A stretch of DNA of 64,000 bases from Aphelenchoides besseyi (lineage: Eukaryota > Nematoda > Chromadorea > Rhabditida > Aphelenchoididae). The stretch covers positions 10,664,001 to 10,728,000 of the forward strand of contig JAMPIQ010000001.1 of the NCBI GenBank assembly GCA_024699855.1. Reading direction: 5' to 3'. The notes under the pieces are model-generated. The model did no database searches, was not told the origin of the DNA, and worked only from the letters and a program-made list of their open reading frames with translations. Each line of letters starts with the position of its first letter. Position 1 is the first letter of the stretch. Position numbers and translations under genes: made by a program. Below, piece after piece: positions 20,923 to 36,759 of this stretch.

Positions 20923-22210
20923 ATGAGCTCTTTGTTATCGAATCTAAACATTACGGACGTCAACTGTCCAAACAAGAATCATCAAGGTCATGTTATTTTG
21001 ATCTCACTGTTCTCGTTCATCTTCAACTTCACTCTTTTGTTGCTTATCTACTTCGGTACTCCACCACTTCTGAAAGCGTATTCAAAGATTCTGTACGCGT
21101 CGGTAATCATCGATTTGATTAGCACGTTTGTTCAATTTTCTACTCAAACGGTAAGTTCGTCTGAAACTCTCGGCTTCAGTTCTCACATTTTAGCGACCGG
21201 AGCTTATTGGTGAACATAAGTTTTTTGTTATGTGTATCGATGGTTGGTTTCCGTGGCTTGTACAGGACTTGGAGATATTCCGTGGCAAATACTATAACTA
21301 CGTACTTTTGCCCTGTTATACGATGCAGTACTTAGTTGGAGCATTTCCACCGTGTACGTTTATTTACCGTTATCTTCAGATCAATTGGTAAGTTCAGAAG
21401 TCGACAAGTAATCGGCTTTTTAGGAACTACATGATGACTAAATGGACTTTTGGTTTGATGTTGAGTATTGTCGTTGGATTAGCGGCTCTTAACTCATGGC
21501 TCATTTGTTATGCGTCCATGAACTCCTACGACGTGAATGTTCAGTTTCTGCCCACACCAAATCCTCAATGCACTCGCTTTGTTCCGCAATACGATCAAAA
21601 GTATAACGAAGAAAACATGGTAACTGACAATCAGATACACCAACCAATTTTGCATCAGGTTGTTTTCATTTCCGTAAGTCTGTGGATTATAATCAGCAAA
21701 ATTCTGGAGTTCTCCTACTTCATTATTGTGATTTGTGCCATTTTGATCTACCGCTTTCTCGCCAAACAAGTTCAATTGATTTCGGCACAAAACAAAACGA
21801 TTCAACGACAAATCAGTTTAGTTCTTGGACTTCAAAGTAAAATCACTTTGAGAGCTTCAACAACGATTATTTTCAGGTTTAGTGCCATTTAGTATCTACT
21901 ATTTCCCGCATTATGTGTTTCGAATTTTGTATCGAACCAACATAAACAAAGAGTTTACGGATTGGTTATTGAACTTGCGATTCAATCAAGTCTTTCTGTC
22001 CTACATGCTAATTCCGAGTAAGTTCTTTGCGTTAGCCATTGGGATCTAAGTTTAGTGATCAATCCGCTTTTTGCAATCATAACCATCTCCGCGTATCGTC
22101 GAGCACTCCTTCAGTTTCTGTATCGTGGCCCCAAACGTATCACCTTTTTTGGCGATCCAACAATCAGCGTTCAAACCTCCAACTTCGGGTTTCACCGAGC
22201 AGTCAGATGA
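20923..22210 (+). CDS. Serpentine 7TM chemoreceptor-like protein (Str superfamily type)
   Basis: About 350 residues with seven hydrophobic segments, for example ILISLFSFIFNFTLLLLIY, MLSIVVGLAALNSWLICY, YFIIVICAILIYRFLAK and the last helix INPLFAIITISAYRRALL. N-x-T (NITDV) near the N-terminus suggests an extracellular N-terminus. The final helix followed by YRRALLQFLYRGP matches the pattern of nematode Str-superfamily receptors (srh/str/srd group). Introns are near 21150-21194, 21389-21422, 21837-21876 and 22019-22055. The stop is at 22208-22210 and AATAAA near 22406. Chemosensory function is inferred from the family; the exact subfamily is uncertain. Confidence 0.8.
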
Positions 22211-22502
22211 TGAGACGAGAGTACAATACACCCACAGCCACTACGTCTCTTATGATTTTTAACCCGAAAGGTTCATTTTCTTTACGTTAAACTCGTTAAA
22301 GTTTTTGTCTTTAACTTATTTAGCGGCCAAATTAAGTGGGCAGTTTGTATTCACAACGTCTCGTTCACTTATTTCCCATCATCAAAAGTCCAAATGTTAA
22401 GTGCAAAATAAAATTCTGAATCTCTTGAAACCACCTAATGGTCTTGTTTATTAGACCAACTTTAAAGTAAACACCGGGAATATTTTGAGACTAATACGCC
22501 TA

Positions 22503-23529
<1,027 letters not shown>

Positions 23530-24679
23530 TGAAATAAACGAAAAACAAGGTTGTTGTCAAAGTTTAAGACTTTTGGCCAAAAGTTGCGGAGAAATTTTCG
23601 TGGGAAAATATCCCAATAAATTTGTCCAAACCCGTCAAGTTGTTAGTTTGATGTCAGTTTGAAATTTAACGTCGTCCAGAAGGTTGTTTATGGTCAGGCA
23701 CTGAAGTGGAAGCACAATCGATGAACCCACGTTGCTGTTGGAAGCGTGAAATGTTCAAATCCAACAAGTTGAGCACAATTAGAAGGTTATATCCTATGAT
23801 AAGGTTTCAATCGCAATACGCAAGCAATTGATGTTGCCAAGTGATTGACGATTGACATGATTGGATTGCAAATGTAACTTCGTATTTGCATTTAGAGTGA
23901 TTCCCGTTTCTAGTTACATCTGTTTATATCGTTTCGAGAACGAGAGTATTCGAAGATCTTTCTGTTGTGTTGCTAAAGCGTACAAAACGGTTTTTTGTAG
24001 GAACTGGCGGTAATTTACGAGCCCATTGCGTCAATCGTATTTGCCGCCATCTTGTTCGCATTAAACAAAAAAACGTTGACGTTGTCATGGACACACTGCG
24101 CGTACTGAAATCCACAACTTCTCCTCACATTACACACTCGTTCTTTTTGGGAGTCCTTTTAAAGTCGTGCGGTTTTTTGTGTGAAACGTCCGAAGGTCCG
24201 AGTAATTGACCACACTTTTCGGAAACTGAAAAGGGTGGAATTTGCGTGCATTTCCGTTCGTTTTCTCGCGACTACTCACGCGATGATGGTCATTAAAACA
24301 TTTCGGCAACGTAGTTATTAACCTTTCTTTGTGTTCATTCTTGAACTTCAAAGACCATACGGTTGAAATAACGTTCAATCAAAGATAATCAAACAGATTC
24401 CCACACTTTTGCTCAATCTATTCCATGGCAACCTTACCGTAAACAGAAAACGTACAACACCACAACTCTTGTTTTGCCTTCTAATCGGGGGCTCCTTAAG
24501 AACCAACGGAAACCCTACAAGTTTCGATGGGATACAAAGGTTGAGGTCTATTGCAAAGGAATAATCATTGAGTTGACACGTGAGAAAGTTTGGTTGTTCA
24601 TTGAGTATGATAATCGAATTGTTAAACGTCCTTTCAGATCGCTGTAATTGACAGAATCTAACGCTTAAAATCTTTGGAA
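23530..24679. other. Intergenic, no gene seen
   Basis: 1.15 kb between the divergent SDHB and tubulin genes. Short ATG frames on both strands show no domain or consistent splice sites. Probably both promoters. Confidence 0.45.
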
Positions 24680-26503
<1,824 letters not shown>

Positions 26504-27269
26504 TCTTTCTGGCCGATTTTCTTTTGAATTTTCGTCAATGTAAACGTTTTGTAATTGCCAATAAACTTTTGAATAACTTCTAATCGTTGTGACATTCAAT
26601 CTACAAAGTTCGTTCACAAGTTTGCGTATCACTGATCAGTAACTTTGATGTCACACGACTTGCTGTCGATCAGCTGAATGCTTCTGATGATTGAAGAATT
26701 TCAATTGAGTAATGAATATCAACACAACTGTGAACATTGAGTACGCGTACGTGGGTAAATTTTGGTCGCCGAGTTGTTGCTCTTGATTTCCGATTGATAG
26801 TCGCTTTCTGATGTCGTTCGATGCCACGAATTTTCAGATCGTCGATCTCCTTCACTCGAGAAGCGGGTGAATTTGCTTTCGGCTTTATTTCATGATAATC
26901 AACCAGGAAAGAACGTTGATCGTTCGAATGTACGACGACATTCCTTCTCTCTCTAAATACTTCCGATTTACCATCAAGTAGTCAAACTTTCATCGGCAAT
27001 TTTAACGCCCCTTTCTGTGAACCCGATTCTTTGGCTCACTTGACGTGGTTGATATTGAATAGAATGTTCGATGCCCGACCTTCCTCTTACAAGCTCATTC
27101 TGAGTCAATTGCCCTGAAACTACACACTCAAATGACCGTTCTCGGTCACGAATTAGTTGTCTTCAAGAGAACGGAAGGTGGAATAAAATCTGATTTATTT
27201 GCCATCGTGAATTGGAGTTTAGTGTACGAAGAGATAATGAACAAAATCCAAAGGAGTTTAAGTTGAGAA
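26504..27269. other. Intergenic, no gene seen
   Basis: The tubulin AATAAA lies near 26560. The remainder is spacer before the convergent PDZ gene; no domain or splice pattern was seen. Confidence 0.5.
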
Positions 27270-30040
27270 TCAGCGGTCTAAAGACTTTAAACGGGCAATA
27301 ACCATGTGAACCTTCGGAGACAGCGACTTCAACCAATCGCGAACGATGTTGATGTTCACCTGAGAAGACAAAAAAGCTCAGCGATCAACTCTGCACTTAC
27401 CTTTCCGGTGAACTGATCGTTGATGTAGAAAACCAAATCACGGGGTTGGAGCCGATCATCTTTGTCGGCAATCGAAGCTGTGACTACGCGCTGAATGAGC
27501 ACTTGGCCGGCAGTTGGATGGGCGGTCAGAATCAGGCCCACGGAGCCGGAATCGTAGTTTCGACGACGGAAGAGTGTAACTCCGAAAATGCGATAGTCAT
27601 CAGCAACTTTTGAGCCCAGAAAGTCGACGATTTGAGCGATCTGCTCGGCCGACGGTTCCTCTTCTGTCCGTTGAGTTTCTTTTTCGATAAGCGAAAGAAA
27701 CCGTCCGGAAGTTTCGTTCGTCGAGATCAACGAGTGAATTCCGGACGAGGACTCCGAGGTTGTGGGCGAAGTTGGAGCTGCCAAGTTCTGTTCAGTCGAG
27801 TAGGAGAAACGACGTTCCGTAGACCCTAAAGAACAAGAAATAGACTTCCAAATCCAAACTCACTGCTCGTCTCCTCCACACGAATCGATTTTTCCGTGTG
27901 AACAGTGGAGTAGGAGAAGCGGCGATCTCGATTCGAAATCACTAAAACTAACGGTAGGATCGAAAGACTCCTGCGAACTCACCGGTGTCTTTGAGTGGTG
28001 GCGATTTGAGCCGGGGCTTCGATGTCGCGTGGGAATCGAACTGTCGAATCAACTCGAACACCGAGGTTCCTGAAAGAAGGTCTGAACCGAAATCGAAATG
28101 GAAACCAACCACGATCACGATTGTGCTCGAAAACGGGCTCGTAAGTGCCGTTGGACGTGGACGGCGAGGTCGGCTGGTCGGGAGCCATTTGAAGCGTTTG
28201 AGTGTCGATGGCCAGTGATGGGGGAGCTGGTTTGACTAATCCATCAAACGATTCGCAACCTGAAATCTCGTGCTGTGAAGAAATTGGCTTCGTCGTAAAC
28301 GCAAATAATCGCGCTGTAAGCCGATGAATAACAATCGGCAGTTTTTAATCGCCATTCACTTTCCCCCGATGAATCAGCAGTTGAGCCGTGGGTTGGGAGG
28401 AAACGCCAAAAAAGCGCAAAAAGAGTCGTCTTTTAAGGACGCTCTCTCACCTCCGCATAAACAAACCGTTTGCAACAGAAAGAGGGCGCTCGTTAGACCT
28501 CGGAATGCGCGCAAATTGCGGGGAATTGAGGTCAGAAATAAAACGGACGATCCGCTCGACATTCCCAATCGTTTTTTCCGAACCCTCGGTCACAGTCGAA
28601 GCACGTGAGAGACCCCAATCATGAACGTTGAACACTCCCCCACCAAACTGAACGCTCTTTCAATTAACGCCCGGAAAAAAACAAACTCACGTTCCGCGTC
28701 CATCGACTCGGCTTTGTTCTCCGTCTCACCGTTCTCCAGGAGCCTGAAACTGGAAATGAGCGAGGGAAAGACGACCAAACTCACGTTTGATTGGGAATGA
28801 TCACCAAACTGACGATCATTCCCGCGTATTGGAAGAGATTCAGACACTCCGTTCTGCTCAACTGCTCCACCTGTCTGCCGTCCACTTGCACGATTCGATC
28901 TCCGGCCTCCAATCCACAGCGTTCGGCCACCGACTTCTCGTCCACTTGTTCCACTCGAATGGCAAGCACTCTGCAAGTTCGGTTAACCGATAGCTGCTTC
29001 AATGGGACCTACCTTCCAGTGGAATCATCGGTCTCGATCCCGATTCCCAGTCCCAATCGCTCGGTCAGATTCTTGCGTTTGAGCACAATCTTCGCCTTCA
29101 GCATTTTGGAGCGTTTGGTTCGCGAGAACTGAAATCGGATGGTCGGAAATAAACAAACCGAACGGACAGTTGGCCCCAGAAAACCAGCTATTAGTTTCAA
29201 CATCATTTCTACATTTCGTGCCGTCGCTTGTGGAGTGGAGATGCGCAGCAATTGAACGGTCGCTCAGAATTACACGAATTGGGGGATTAGTCAAGCGAAA
29301 ACATTTCGAATAGCGGCACAAATTGAGATTCTTTTCACGTGCTTTCGACTTGAATGGGCGAATAAAAGCATGTGGGAGGTAGAAAACCGGTACCCATCTG
29401 ATCGCCTACCTGCTTGTTCTGAGGACAACCCGGAAGGTGGACTGCCGACGAAGACCGTCGTAGCTGAAGAACCAAGTCCATTTTGCCGAAGAACTTGAAA
29501 ACTTCCAGCGCCTCCTCGTGAGTTGTTCCCTCCAATTGAAACCCGTTCACACTCAAGATCTCGTCTCCTACAGAACGGAAACTGAAAATGACCAGTGCGT
29601 TCTCTCACCTCTTCTCAACAGTCCGGATTGAGCAGCCAAGCCGTTGGGGAAAATCGTCTTCACGAAGATGCCCATCGGACCACGAGGCGAATCAAAACCC
29701 CCGACTATGCTGAAGCCCAAATTCGCTCGTTTTGTTCTCCCAGTTGCCATTGAAGAAGCGGAATTCGGTCCACAACTTCGTTTCAGAATCACCGTGAGAG
29801 TCCCACATGTCATCGTCTGAAAGTGAACGGAATCCGTGACTATCAAACGAAACTCGTTGAAACCGCGAACAGAAAACCGGAAATGTTTTCGAATTGCGCG
29901 ATCGGCGGAAACTCCTCAGTCAATAACCGCCGCTAACGACGCTACGAAGTGATTCATCGAGAACGAATAGGCGGGAGTGACCGTCTGAGGTTGGAAGATG
30001 AGTAAACGGTCGCCCTTTGACTCACCTGTTTGTGGCTCAT
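27270..30040 (-). CDS. Three-PDZ scaffold protein
   Basis: Cytosolic scaffold with three PDZ domains separated by disordered linkers. Proposed start at 30040 (MSHKQ, GTGAGT donor at once after it). PDZ1 at about 29440-29800 ([54 protein letters not shown]) has a LGFSI carboxylate-binding loop. PDZ2 at about 28785-29110 ([34 protein letters not shown]) has LGLGI. The linker (27800-28280) contains RRFSYST twice in neighbouring exons. PDZ3 at about 27330-27640 ([33 protein letters not shown]) ends [16 protein letters not shown]1 resembles the PDZD2/IL-16 group, from memory only. At least nine introns. Stop at 27270-27272. Confidence 0.85.
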
Positions 30041-30364
30041 GTGCGAATCCGACGAACTAATTAGCCATTTTGAGGTGAAGGTCGGCAGTTGAACTGCTGG
30101 AACGAGTTTTGATCGCCGCATGATGTCCGTATGGTTCGCGTTTTCGAGTGGATTTCAACGCCCTCAACTGTAATTTTCATCGACAACATTAAACCGCTTT
30201 TCATTGCGCCGGAGGTAAAACTAGAAATTTGAAGACATTCGCAACGTGTGTTCGCATTCAACGGTTACAAATGTTTTTAAAGGAAATTAGCAAAGTAAAA
30301 TGAAAATTTCAACCTCAGTCATTTCCTTTGTTCTTTCAATTGAAAAGCAGTCGACTCATGTGAA
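30041..30364. other. Divergent promoter region
   Basis: Short intergenic spacer between the PDZ gene (minus) and the four-helix membrane gene (plus). No other feature seen. Confidence 0.5.
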
Positions 30365-31095
30365 ATGCCATCAACACTCTCAACCACTGGATCAACGACG
30401 GCGCTCTCGTACGAAGACGAACCACAGGATCGTGAGCCGAAGAACGTTACGCTCTGCGTTCTTTACGTTGTTTCGATGGTCAGTTTTTGGTAATGGAAAC
30501 TAGAATCCTGTTGACTGTTATAGTTCTTCGTTTACTCGGCTTTCATCGCCGGGGGTCCACTTTTGTCCGATCGTCACATCACTGTACTCCACTCATTGGG
30601 CAACGATTCGCTCATCAATCCGAGATTCCAACACCATCAGCTCTGCGACATCGCTCAACTTCTGAAGTACGGAGACACGCACAACAAGTCGACGGTTGTG
30701 TTCAAGAAAAACTGTCGAATGGCGCGAGTTTTGAATCCAACCGGATGGTTCTTGTTGATCCCGCTCTTCGCCTTCCAATTTGCTCGTGTTCTGATGTTGA
30801 TGTTGACGCGTTTCAAACGCACGTTCTTCATTCCCGGTCTGATTTGGGACTTTTTGATTGCCGTTGGTTTGATGGCTGCCTTCTTCTGCTATGACACGGG
30901 GACAAAAACGGTGGCCGATCAATTCTACGGTGGTTGGTTGATGTTCAATCAAGTAGGTGGTCTTCGGAATTGACGTGATCAATTGACTTTCAGATGAGTT
31001 ATGTTTTTGCAAATGTTGCAATGGGATTTGCGTTGGCTGGTCGCTACGTTCCCGGTTGTTTCGATAGTCCTGGAGGTGGTGATCATAAGAAATAA
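30365..31095 (+). CDS. Four-helix membrane protein, unknown function
   Basis: About 215 residues. The cytosolic-looking head MPSTLSTTGSTTALSYEDEP is followed by helix 1 (LCVLYVVSMFFVYSAFIAGG, split by an intron at about 30480-30524), a loop with N-x-S/T sites (NDSL, NKST), helix 2 (GWFLLIPLFAFQFARVLML), a basic turn (TRFKRTFF), helix 3 (GLIWDFLIAVGLMAAFFCY) and helix 4 (MSYVFANVAMGFALAGRYV), which follows a second intron at about 30951-30993. The tail CFDSPGGGDHKK is short. The topology suggests both ends are cytosolic. Tetraspan or claudin-like folds are possible, but their signature motifs are not seen. Stop at 31093-31095, only 63 bases from the stop of the convergent kinase gene. Confidence 0.8.
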
Positions 31096-31158
31096 ACTTC
31101 GTCCAACATCTTAGATCGAATTTATTTCCCGTTTAAGACAAATGAGGTTAAAAAAGTT

Positions 31159-33279
31159 TTATGTTTGTTCTATTTGCTGAAGTGGATTCTCCCTGATCAC
31201 TTCGATGTTATCGGCCTCAACTGCCGTCACGTATCCGTAATCAGAGTTGGCATTTTCGAGCACACGCATCAAGTGCAAACAAATTTCGGCGAAAGACAGA
31301 CGATCTGCGGGCGAAATTGCCCAACAACTTTGCATCAGTTCGTAGCTGGAAATTGTGTAGATGATTACATGCTCTTGAACTAGACTTACATGTCTTCTGT
31401 ACAGTAGGCAGGCTTGTGAAGTCGATTGTTTGCTTCCAAGAACTCGAGTACTTGGTTGTTTTCAAGTCCCGCATAAGGAACTTCACCGACCGAAAACAGT
31501 TCGTAGAGTAAAACGCCGTAGGACCAACTGTTAAGGAATTTATTCGATATCCTATGATCGAACTTACACGTCCGATTTGGTTGAGTACTCAAACGATTTC
31601 AACGACTCGGGACTCATCCATCGCACCGGCAATCGACCACCACGAGTCGTATAAATCAAACTGTCAGCTAAACGACATAAACCAAAGTCTCCAATCTAAA
31701 TCAGAGAATCAAAAAGAAGTTTTGAGTGATTACTTTGCAAATGTTACTCTCATCCAAAAGAACATTTCGTGCAGCAATGTCTCTATGAATGCAGCTCTTT
31801 GAGTGCAAGTATTCCTAAGAACTTGTAAGTGAACTTCGATTATGACTTACCAGTCCGTTCGCGATCTGCCACGCAAAAGAAACCAAGTTCTTGACTTTCA
31901 AGTTCTCGGACCCCTGGAAAGAAGTAAAAGAAGTCTCAGAGTGAACTCACGTTGATGATTTGGTCTTTGCGCTCACGAATAAAGTGCAGCAGATCACCAC
32001 GACTGCAATACTCGATCAGCAGCAGGGGACTAATCGAGTCGGGAACGTAGCCCATCAAACAGACCAAGTGAGGATGATACTTCAAAGATTTCATGAACAG
32101 TATTTCCTTAAGAATTATAGTTATTTTCGTTGAATTCAATTGGCAACTTTTTGGAAATCGGATCGTGAGTTCTCGTCCGCAAATGGCGGTAACATTTTGA
32201 CCGCAACCTCACAGTCATGGAAGTTTGCAACACTCAAAACGTCGTTGTAGACTCTTCGTATCCCCGCATCACCGATTATTTCGCCTAAAACAGAACTTAA
32301 AAATGGAATATGAGAGTCAAACGAGCCAACGAAAACATCGGCAAAAGCTCCAGAACCCAATTTGCGATCATAATGCACGATCACATCCTCTCGTCGAAGT
32401 TCCCAAGGATCAGTAGGTCTGAAGAACATTAAGCAGTCAGCTTCAACTGAATGAACTTACCGCGATGGTTTCAAGTCTTCGGAATTCGAATAGTGATTTC
32501 CTGGGCTAATCACCGTCAAGTTTGTTTGTTTTCGTTTTCGGAAGCCGAAGCGTCGATATTGTCCCACACGCCACCAATAGAAACCTCCGATTATGATCAT
32601 AAGCACAAGCACTCCGCCCATAATACCAAAGTACATCCCCCCTAAGATAATGGATATCAACATAGAGGATGACTCAAAACCTACATGGTTTGGGCGGTGG
32701 TGGAGCTAAATCAAAGAAGAGTGAGTGGCTTGTTAAGTTGACTTACGATGAGGCGGTTTCGGAGGACCACCGAAATCGAATTGGAACGATTTAGGTGACG
32801 GAAATTTCATCTGATCGTTCTCACCGGAATGTTTCGGTTTGTGTTCCCAAAGCGGTTCGTAGTTCCTAAATCGCAGTGATTAGTGGACTCAGATGCCATG
32901 TACTCATGATACTCGTCAGAGTCAGAGGTGTCTTTAAATCGTTCTCCCGACCAATAGTCCCGTTTCGCCAGCATTTTGAAACCGCGAGCTCATCGAACTG
33001 CGCAATCGAGTGGTAAAAAGTGAGCGGCAGATTTTGCGGAAAAACCCAAAGATCGAAAAAACTTCGAGAGTCCCGCGGTGTCACGTCATTTTCCGTTTTT
33101 GCAAAAATAACCGATTGCAAGCTATGAAGCGAATCGCAGTGGTGGAATTGTGTTTGTTCGAAAACCTACGGAAGACACTCATCGCAGTTCTCGTCGAATT
33201 CGATGAACGGCATGTTGTCGCTGGATGGCAATTGGCAAACGAGCAGAAAGCACACGAATACGAAGTCCGTTAGGTCCAT
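31159..33279 (-). CDS. Receptor tyrosine kinase, nematode KIN-15/OLD-1-like
   Basis: Type I membrane receptor with a short ectodomain. Signal peptide [20 protein letters not shown] (33220-33279) and an ectodomain of about 150 residues with few cysteines (DENCDECLP). The transmembrane helix at about 32600-32660 ([18 protein letters not shown]) is followed by a basic stop (RKRKQ). The kinase domain has the glycine loop [13 protein letters not shown], the VAVK lysine, catalytic loop [46 protein letters not shown] and [28 protein letters not shown] and the PVRW motif mark it as a tyrosine kinase. The C-tail has a YGYVTAV tyrosine. Many introns of 35-50 bases. The ectodomain exon joins (32866-33120) are not fully solved. 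Stop at 31159-31161. Active-site residues are intact. Confidence 0.9.
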
Positions 33280-35325
33280 TTTGGGAGTCTTCCAAGACAA
33301 ATGGATTACATTTCAATGAGCTTCCAACCGGTGAATTCGTTTGTTGGAAAGTCGAGTTAGCACTTTCCGGAACACCGAAATGTGATAGTCGACTGCTGAA
33401 ATTGATGAAATGAACGAAATTTGGCCTCGACGTAGTTAATCGCTTTTCGATTGAACGCAAAGTTTTTAATCGTCTTCTCGAGTTTGCCGTCGGTTTGTTT
33501 GTTCATCGTATTACTCTGTCGATTTCTGCGCAAAGCGTGGAAATGAACTTCAAATAACAAAAAGCTTTGGAAGTCTGCTACGTGGGTGTGTGGCCTAAAA
33601 ATTTGAATTTGAACAAACTTGTCAAGAGCTTTTAGCGGCTACCGTCTTCTTACTTCGACATCCGCATTCCTTGCGCTGTTGGATTTTGAAAAACAAACAA
33701 AAACTTTCGGTGTGAATCCGTCAACTCAAACGGCGGCAGTGGATCTCGTTCTGACCGAAACTCCCGCAGTTTTGTAAACCGAAACGTCGACTAAATGCCG
33801 CTCAAACTCGTTGATCTCATTAACCCGGTAACCAGTTTGTTGAATCGATCCGAAGGCGTACAATCATCCTTCAGATACCGGGTGGATTACGCATCGGTTG
33901 AGGCAAATTCGTTGCGGAAATAATCGTCTTTTTCTCGTTGCCTTCGCTTTTTCTCAAATTATTCGAATCGCCGGTCCGTGAAATCGACGTAATGAGCGAC
34001 CGAAGGAAAACGGTTATAATCGCCAATCAGCTTTCTGTTCGTCGTTCCAAAGTTTCAGAATTCCGGTCACCTTCGAAAGACGAACGCGCCAAAAAGGGGT
34101 AATTTGCAGCGCGTCAAGGACTTCCGACTCACTTCAACGAAAGCGAAGAGGGGGCGCTGCTGTTCGTCCATCAACCCAACGGTTTTCAGCGGTTCGAATT
34201 CCACGCGCCGAAAAAGCTCATTGACTTTGTTGCAAGTTTTTGTTGCTTAAGCTGATCCACTAGTTTCGCTTCGAAAGTCGCATTCTTGATGTCCAGCAGC
34301 GACCAGCCATCGACTTTTGGGCTTCAGATGACCGTTACGTCTTGTGAGCAAAGACGTTTTTGTGGATTCTCTAAACAGACATCGCCTATGCTCTTCAAGG
34401 GTTCTCAACGGTTAAGCGGGCACAAGTGCATGTGTTGGGAATCCGAAGCGCCGATTCTCGTCTTTTGTTTCGAACGCATCAAATGCACTTGATTTCCACG
34501 CACGTTTTACAACCACACAACCAACTCGATGCTTGTGGTCGTTAAAGAAGAATGGCGCTGGTCATTGAAATTTTTCGCTGAGCAAAAAACAAGTTGATTC
34601 CACGTTTCTCGTCTTAATTGGCCGTCGACGTTCGTTTTTGCGTGACCGCGCAACGTTGTTTTTGCTCGTCCGACATCCACTCCGCGACCGTTGAGTTTTG
34701 TGATGTGCTCATTGGTTTCCGATGTTGGCAAAACGCGAAGTTCGATTTCTGTTTGTTTCTTGGAGCGCCATATGCGTCTTCTAATGAGTTGATTTCGACG
34801 CACGAACCAGTTCGGCGTCTCGATACCTGCGGTGCGATTGGTCATTTTTTCTTTGGACTGAAGGTCGCGTCATTTTTCCTCTCGAATACCAAAAATACCC
34901 CCGCCCATCTACAAACCGCTTCCTCAACTCGATGGATGTCACATTGCGCGCGTTCTTCCATCCAACTTTCTCATCCCACGAAGCGAAATCGCCGCGGCGT
35001 CGAGTTGACATCCGACTCACTCATTTTTGTAACCGCGCAAACCGGAAACCGGTGTCGCGGTTTCATAGTCGGAGGTTATTTGGTCCCAAGAAACTCACTT
35101 GTATGTTCGCTTCTGTGCCTTTCCCCGTAACCCACGTAGTCCAGTGGGTTTGGGCCTCGTTTTGTTCCCGACTCGACTTCCAATTACCGTGGTTCTAGTC
35201 GTTTTAAGGCGAAGGCGAAATCAACTGATCAGTTGCGAGAAAATGAACTTGGAGAGTCGGAAGCCGAACGATCTCTCTTACTCGTCTATGAATCGCAGCT
35301 AACAATCATTTTGTTTTAGACGGCC
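33280..35325. other. 2-kb divergent intergenic region, no gene assigned
   Basis: Lies between the receptor kinase (minus) and the ground-like gene (plus). Several open frames overlap on both strands (for example 34507-34845 minus and 34618-35130 plus), but none starts with ATG and shows a domain. Two short ATG frames, 33795 (MPLKLVDLINP) and 34291 (MSSSDQPSTFGLQM), are weak candidates. Likely regulatory DNA for both neighbours. Confidence 0.4.
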
Positions 35326-36620
35326 ATGAGACATTATCATCAGTTTCTGTTCACATGCCTTGCGGCTTTTGGACCAATTGCCGAGTCGTGTATTGGCGGT
35401 GGATCGGGAGGTTCGTCGTGCTGTGCCGCAGCTCCATGTGCACCTTCAATTCCGGTTTGCTCAAGGTAGGCGACGTAATCGGTTATTGTTTAAAACGTTG
35501 TATGAGATCGTTTACGACTCACTTAATGTCTCAATTCACATTTTAACGTTCAGAAATTATGTTACGGTTAATTTGACAACGTTTTCCGACGATTACGTGC
35601 TCGAAGAGCGATTACGCGCCAAAACGAAACGATCCGCTTTTGTGCCGATCGAGATACGAACAATTATCGGGTTGTAGAAAACAAAATTCAAAAACAAGTT
35701 GTTCGAAATTTGAACAAAACTTTCAATGGTGTTATTCAAAAAGCACTTTCAGTTATGGAAGCAGCTACTCGTCGTATTCGGCGGGTGGCAGTTATGCGGC
35801 CCCGCAAGCTTCGTATCCGCGACCTTTGAGTTACTCAGCACCTTGTGGTCAATCATCATCCGGGGGTTGTGGATCTGTAGCGGCGCCTCAAATCTCGATT
35901 CTTGCCCCCGCTCCAGCACCTCAACCAATTGCTCCGCCTATTGGCGGCTATGCGCAACCCATTGGTCCATCGTATTCAGCTCCATTGCCACCGCCACCCC
36001 CACCACCTCAGCCCGTCCCTCAACCGATTGCTCAACCATACAACTCAAATGTTCCACCGCCAAATCCTGGGCCCGAACTGGAGACAAACTACGAAGACAA
36101 CAATCAGGTAAATTGAATTTTTTAATACCCATCAAATCATGTGTTTCAGCAAGTGAGTCCACCGGGAAACAATCAAGGACCACCACTCCCACAACCGTAC
36201 AACGAACAAAACACTGGCGCTGACTATCATGAAGCAGCTCCACCACCGTCTGCTTCCGTTCCATTGGCCAAACCCGTTTACGATGGAATCGGATCGACTG
36301 CATCGACCGATTACACGGACGAACAGAATTCGGTACAACCAACCGGCGATGGGCCTCAGCCATCACCCACGGGACCAACTGACGAAGCGACGTTGAACTG
36401 CGAAGACGGCGAACTGAGGAAGATCGTGGAGTCAGCTCTTTTGCAATCTGGAGACAATTTGGATGCGGCGCGTAAGATTGAAAGCGAAGCAGCGGCTCGA
36501 TTCGGCGGTCGCTTCAATTCGATAGTCTCGAATTCGGAGTTTGCGTTCGTCAACTGGTACGGCAAACGGAACTGTCAGCTGCGAGTCAACGATCGACACT
36601 CGTTGACGTGGGAGGACTAG
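35326..36620 (+). CDS. grl: Ground-like domain secreted protein
   Basis: Nematode hedgehog-related family. Signal peptide MRHYHQFLFTCLAAFGPIAE; the N-terminal Cys/Pro motif SCCAAAPCAPSIPVCS is typical of GRL proteins. Exon 1 ends at about 35467 and is followed by an unusually long intron for this window (about 285 bases, to 35751). The middle is low-complexity (GSSYSSYSAGGSYAAPQASY, then Pro/Gln-rich). After an intron at about 36108-36148 comes the C-terminal ground-like domain (NCEDGELRKIVESALLQSG, then FNSIVSNSEFAFVNWYG, NCQLRVND). It is secreted, and relatives are implicated in cuticle and glial or epithelial apical matrix. The residue after FNSI is Val where most members have Cys. Stop at 36618-36620. 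Confidence 0.88.
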
Positions 36621-36759
36621 AAACTCATTTTCGTGCAATCATTTTTTTCTGTAAATTCTGGTGCTCAATTTCACTGTACTTTTGATTAAACATATACATT
36701 AAGAACTAGACTTGTGTACCTAGACATATTAACGAACTGACTTCTCTTGCGGACCTCAG

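Noticed and set aside
34507..35130. Long overlapping ORFs on both strands (112 and 170 codons)
   Set aside because: The long plus-strand frame lacks an ATG start. Neither strand shows a domain, membrane pattern or splice pattern, so they are probably chance in a GC-richer intergenic region.
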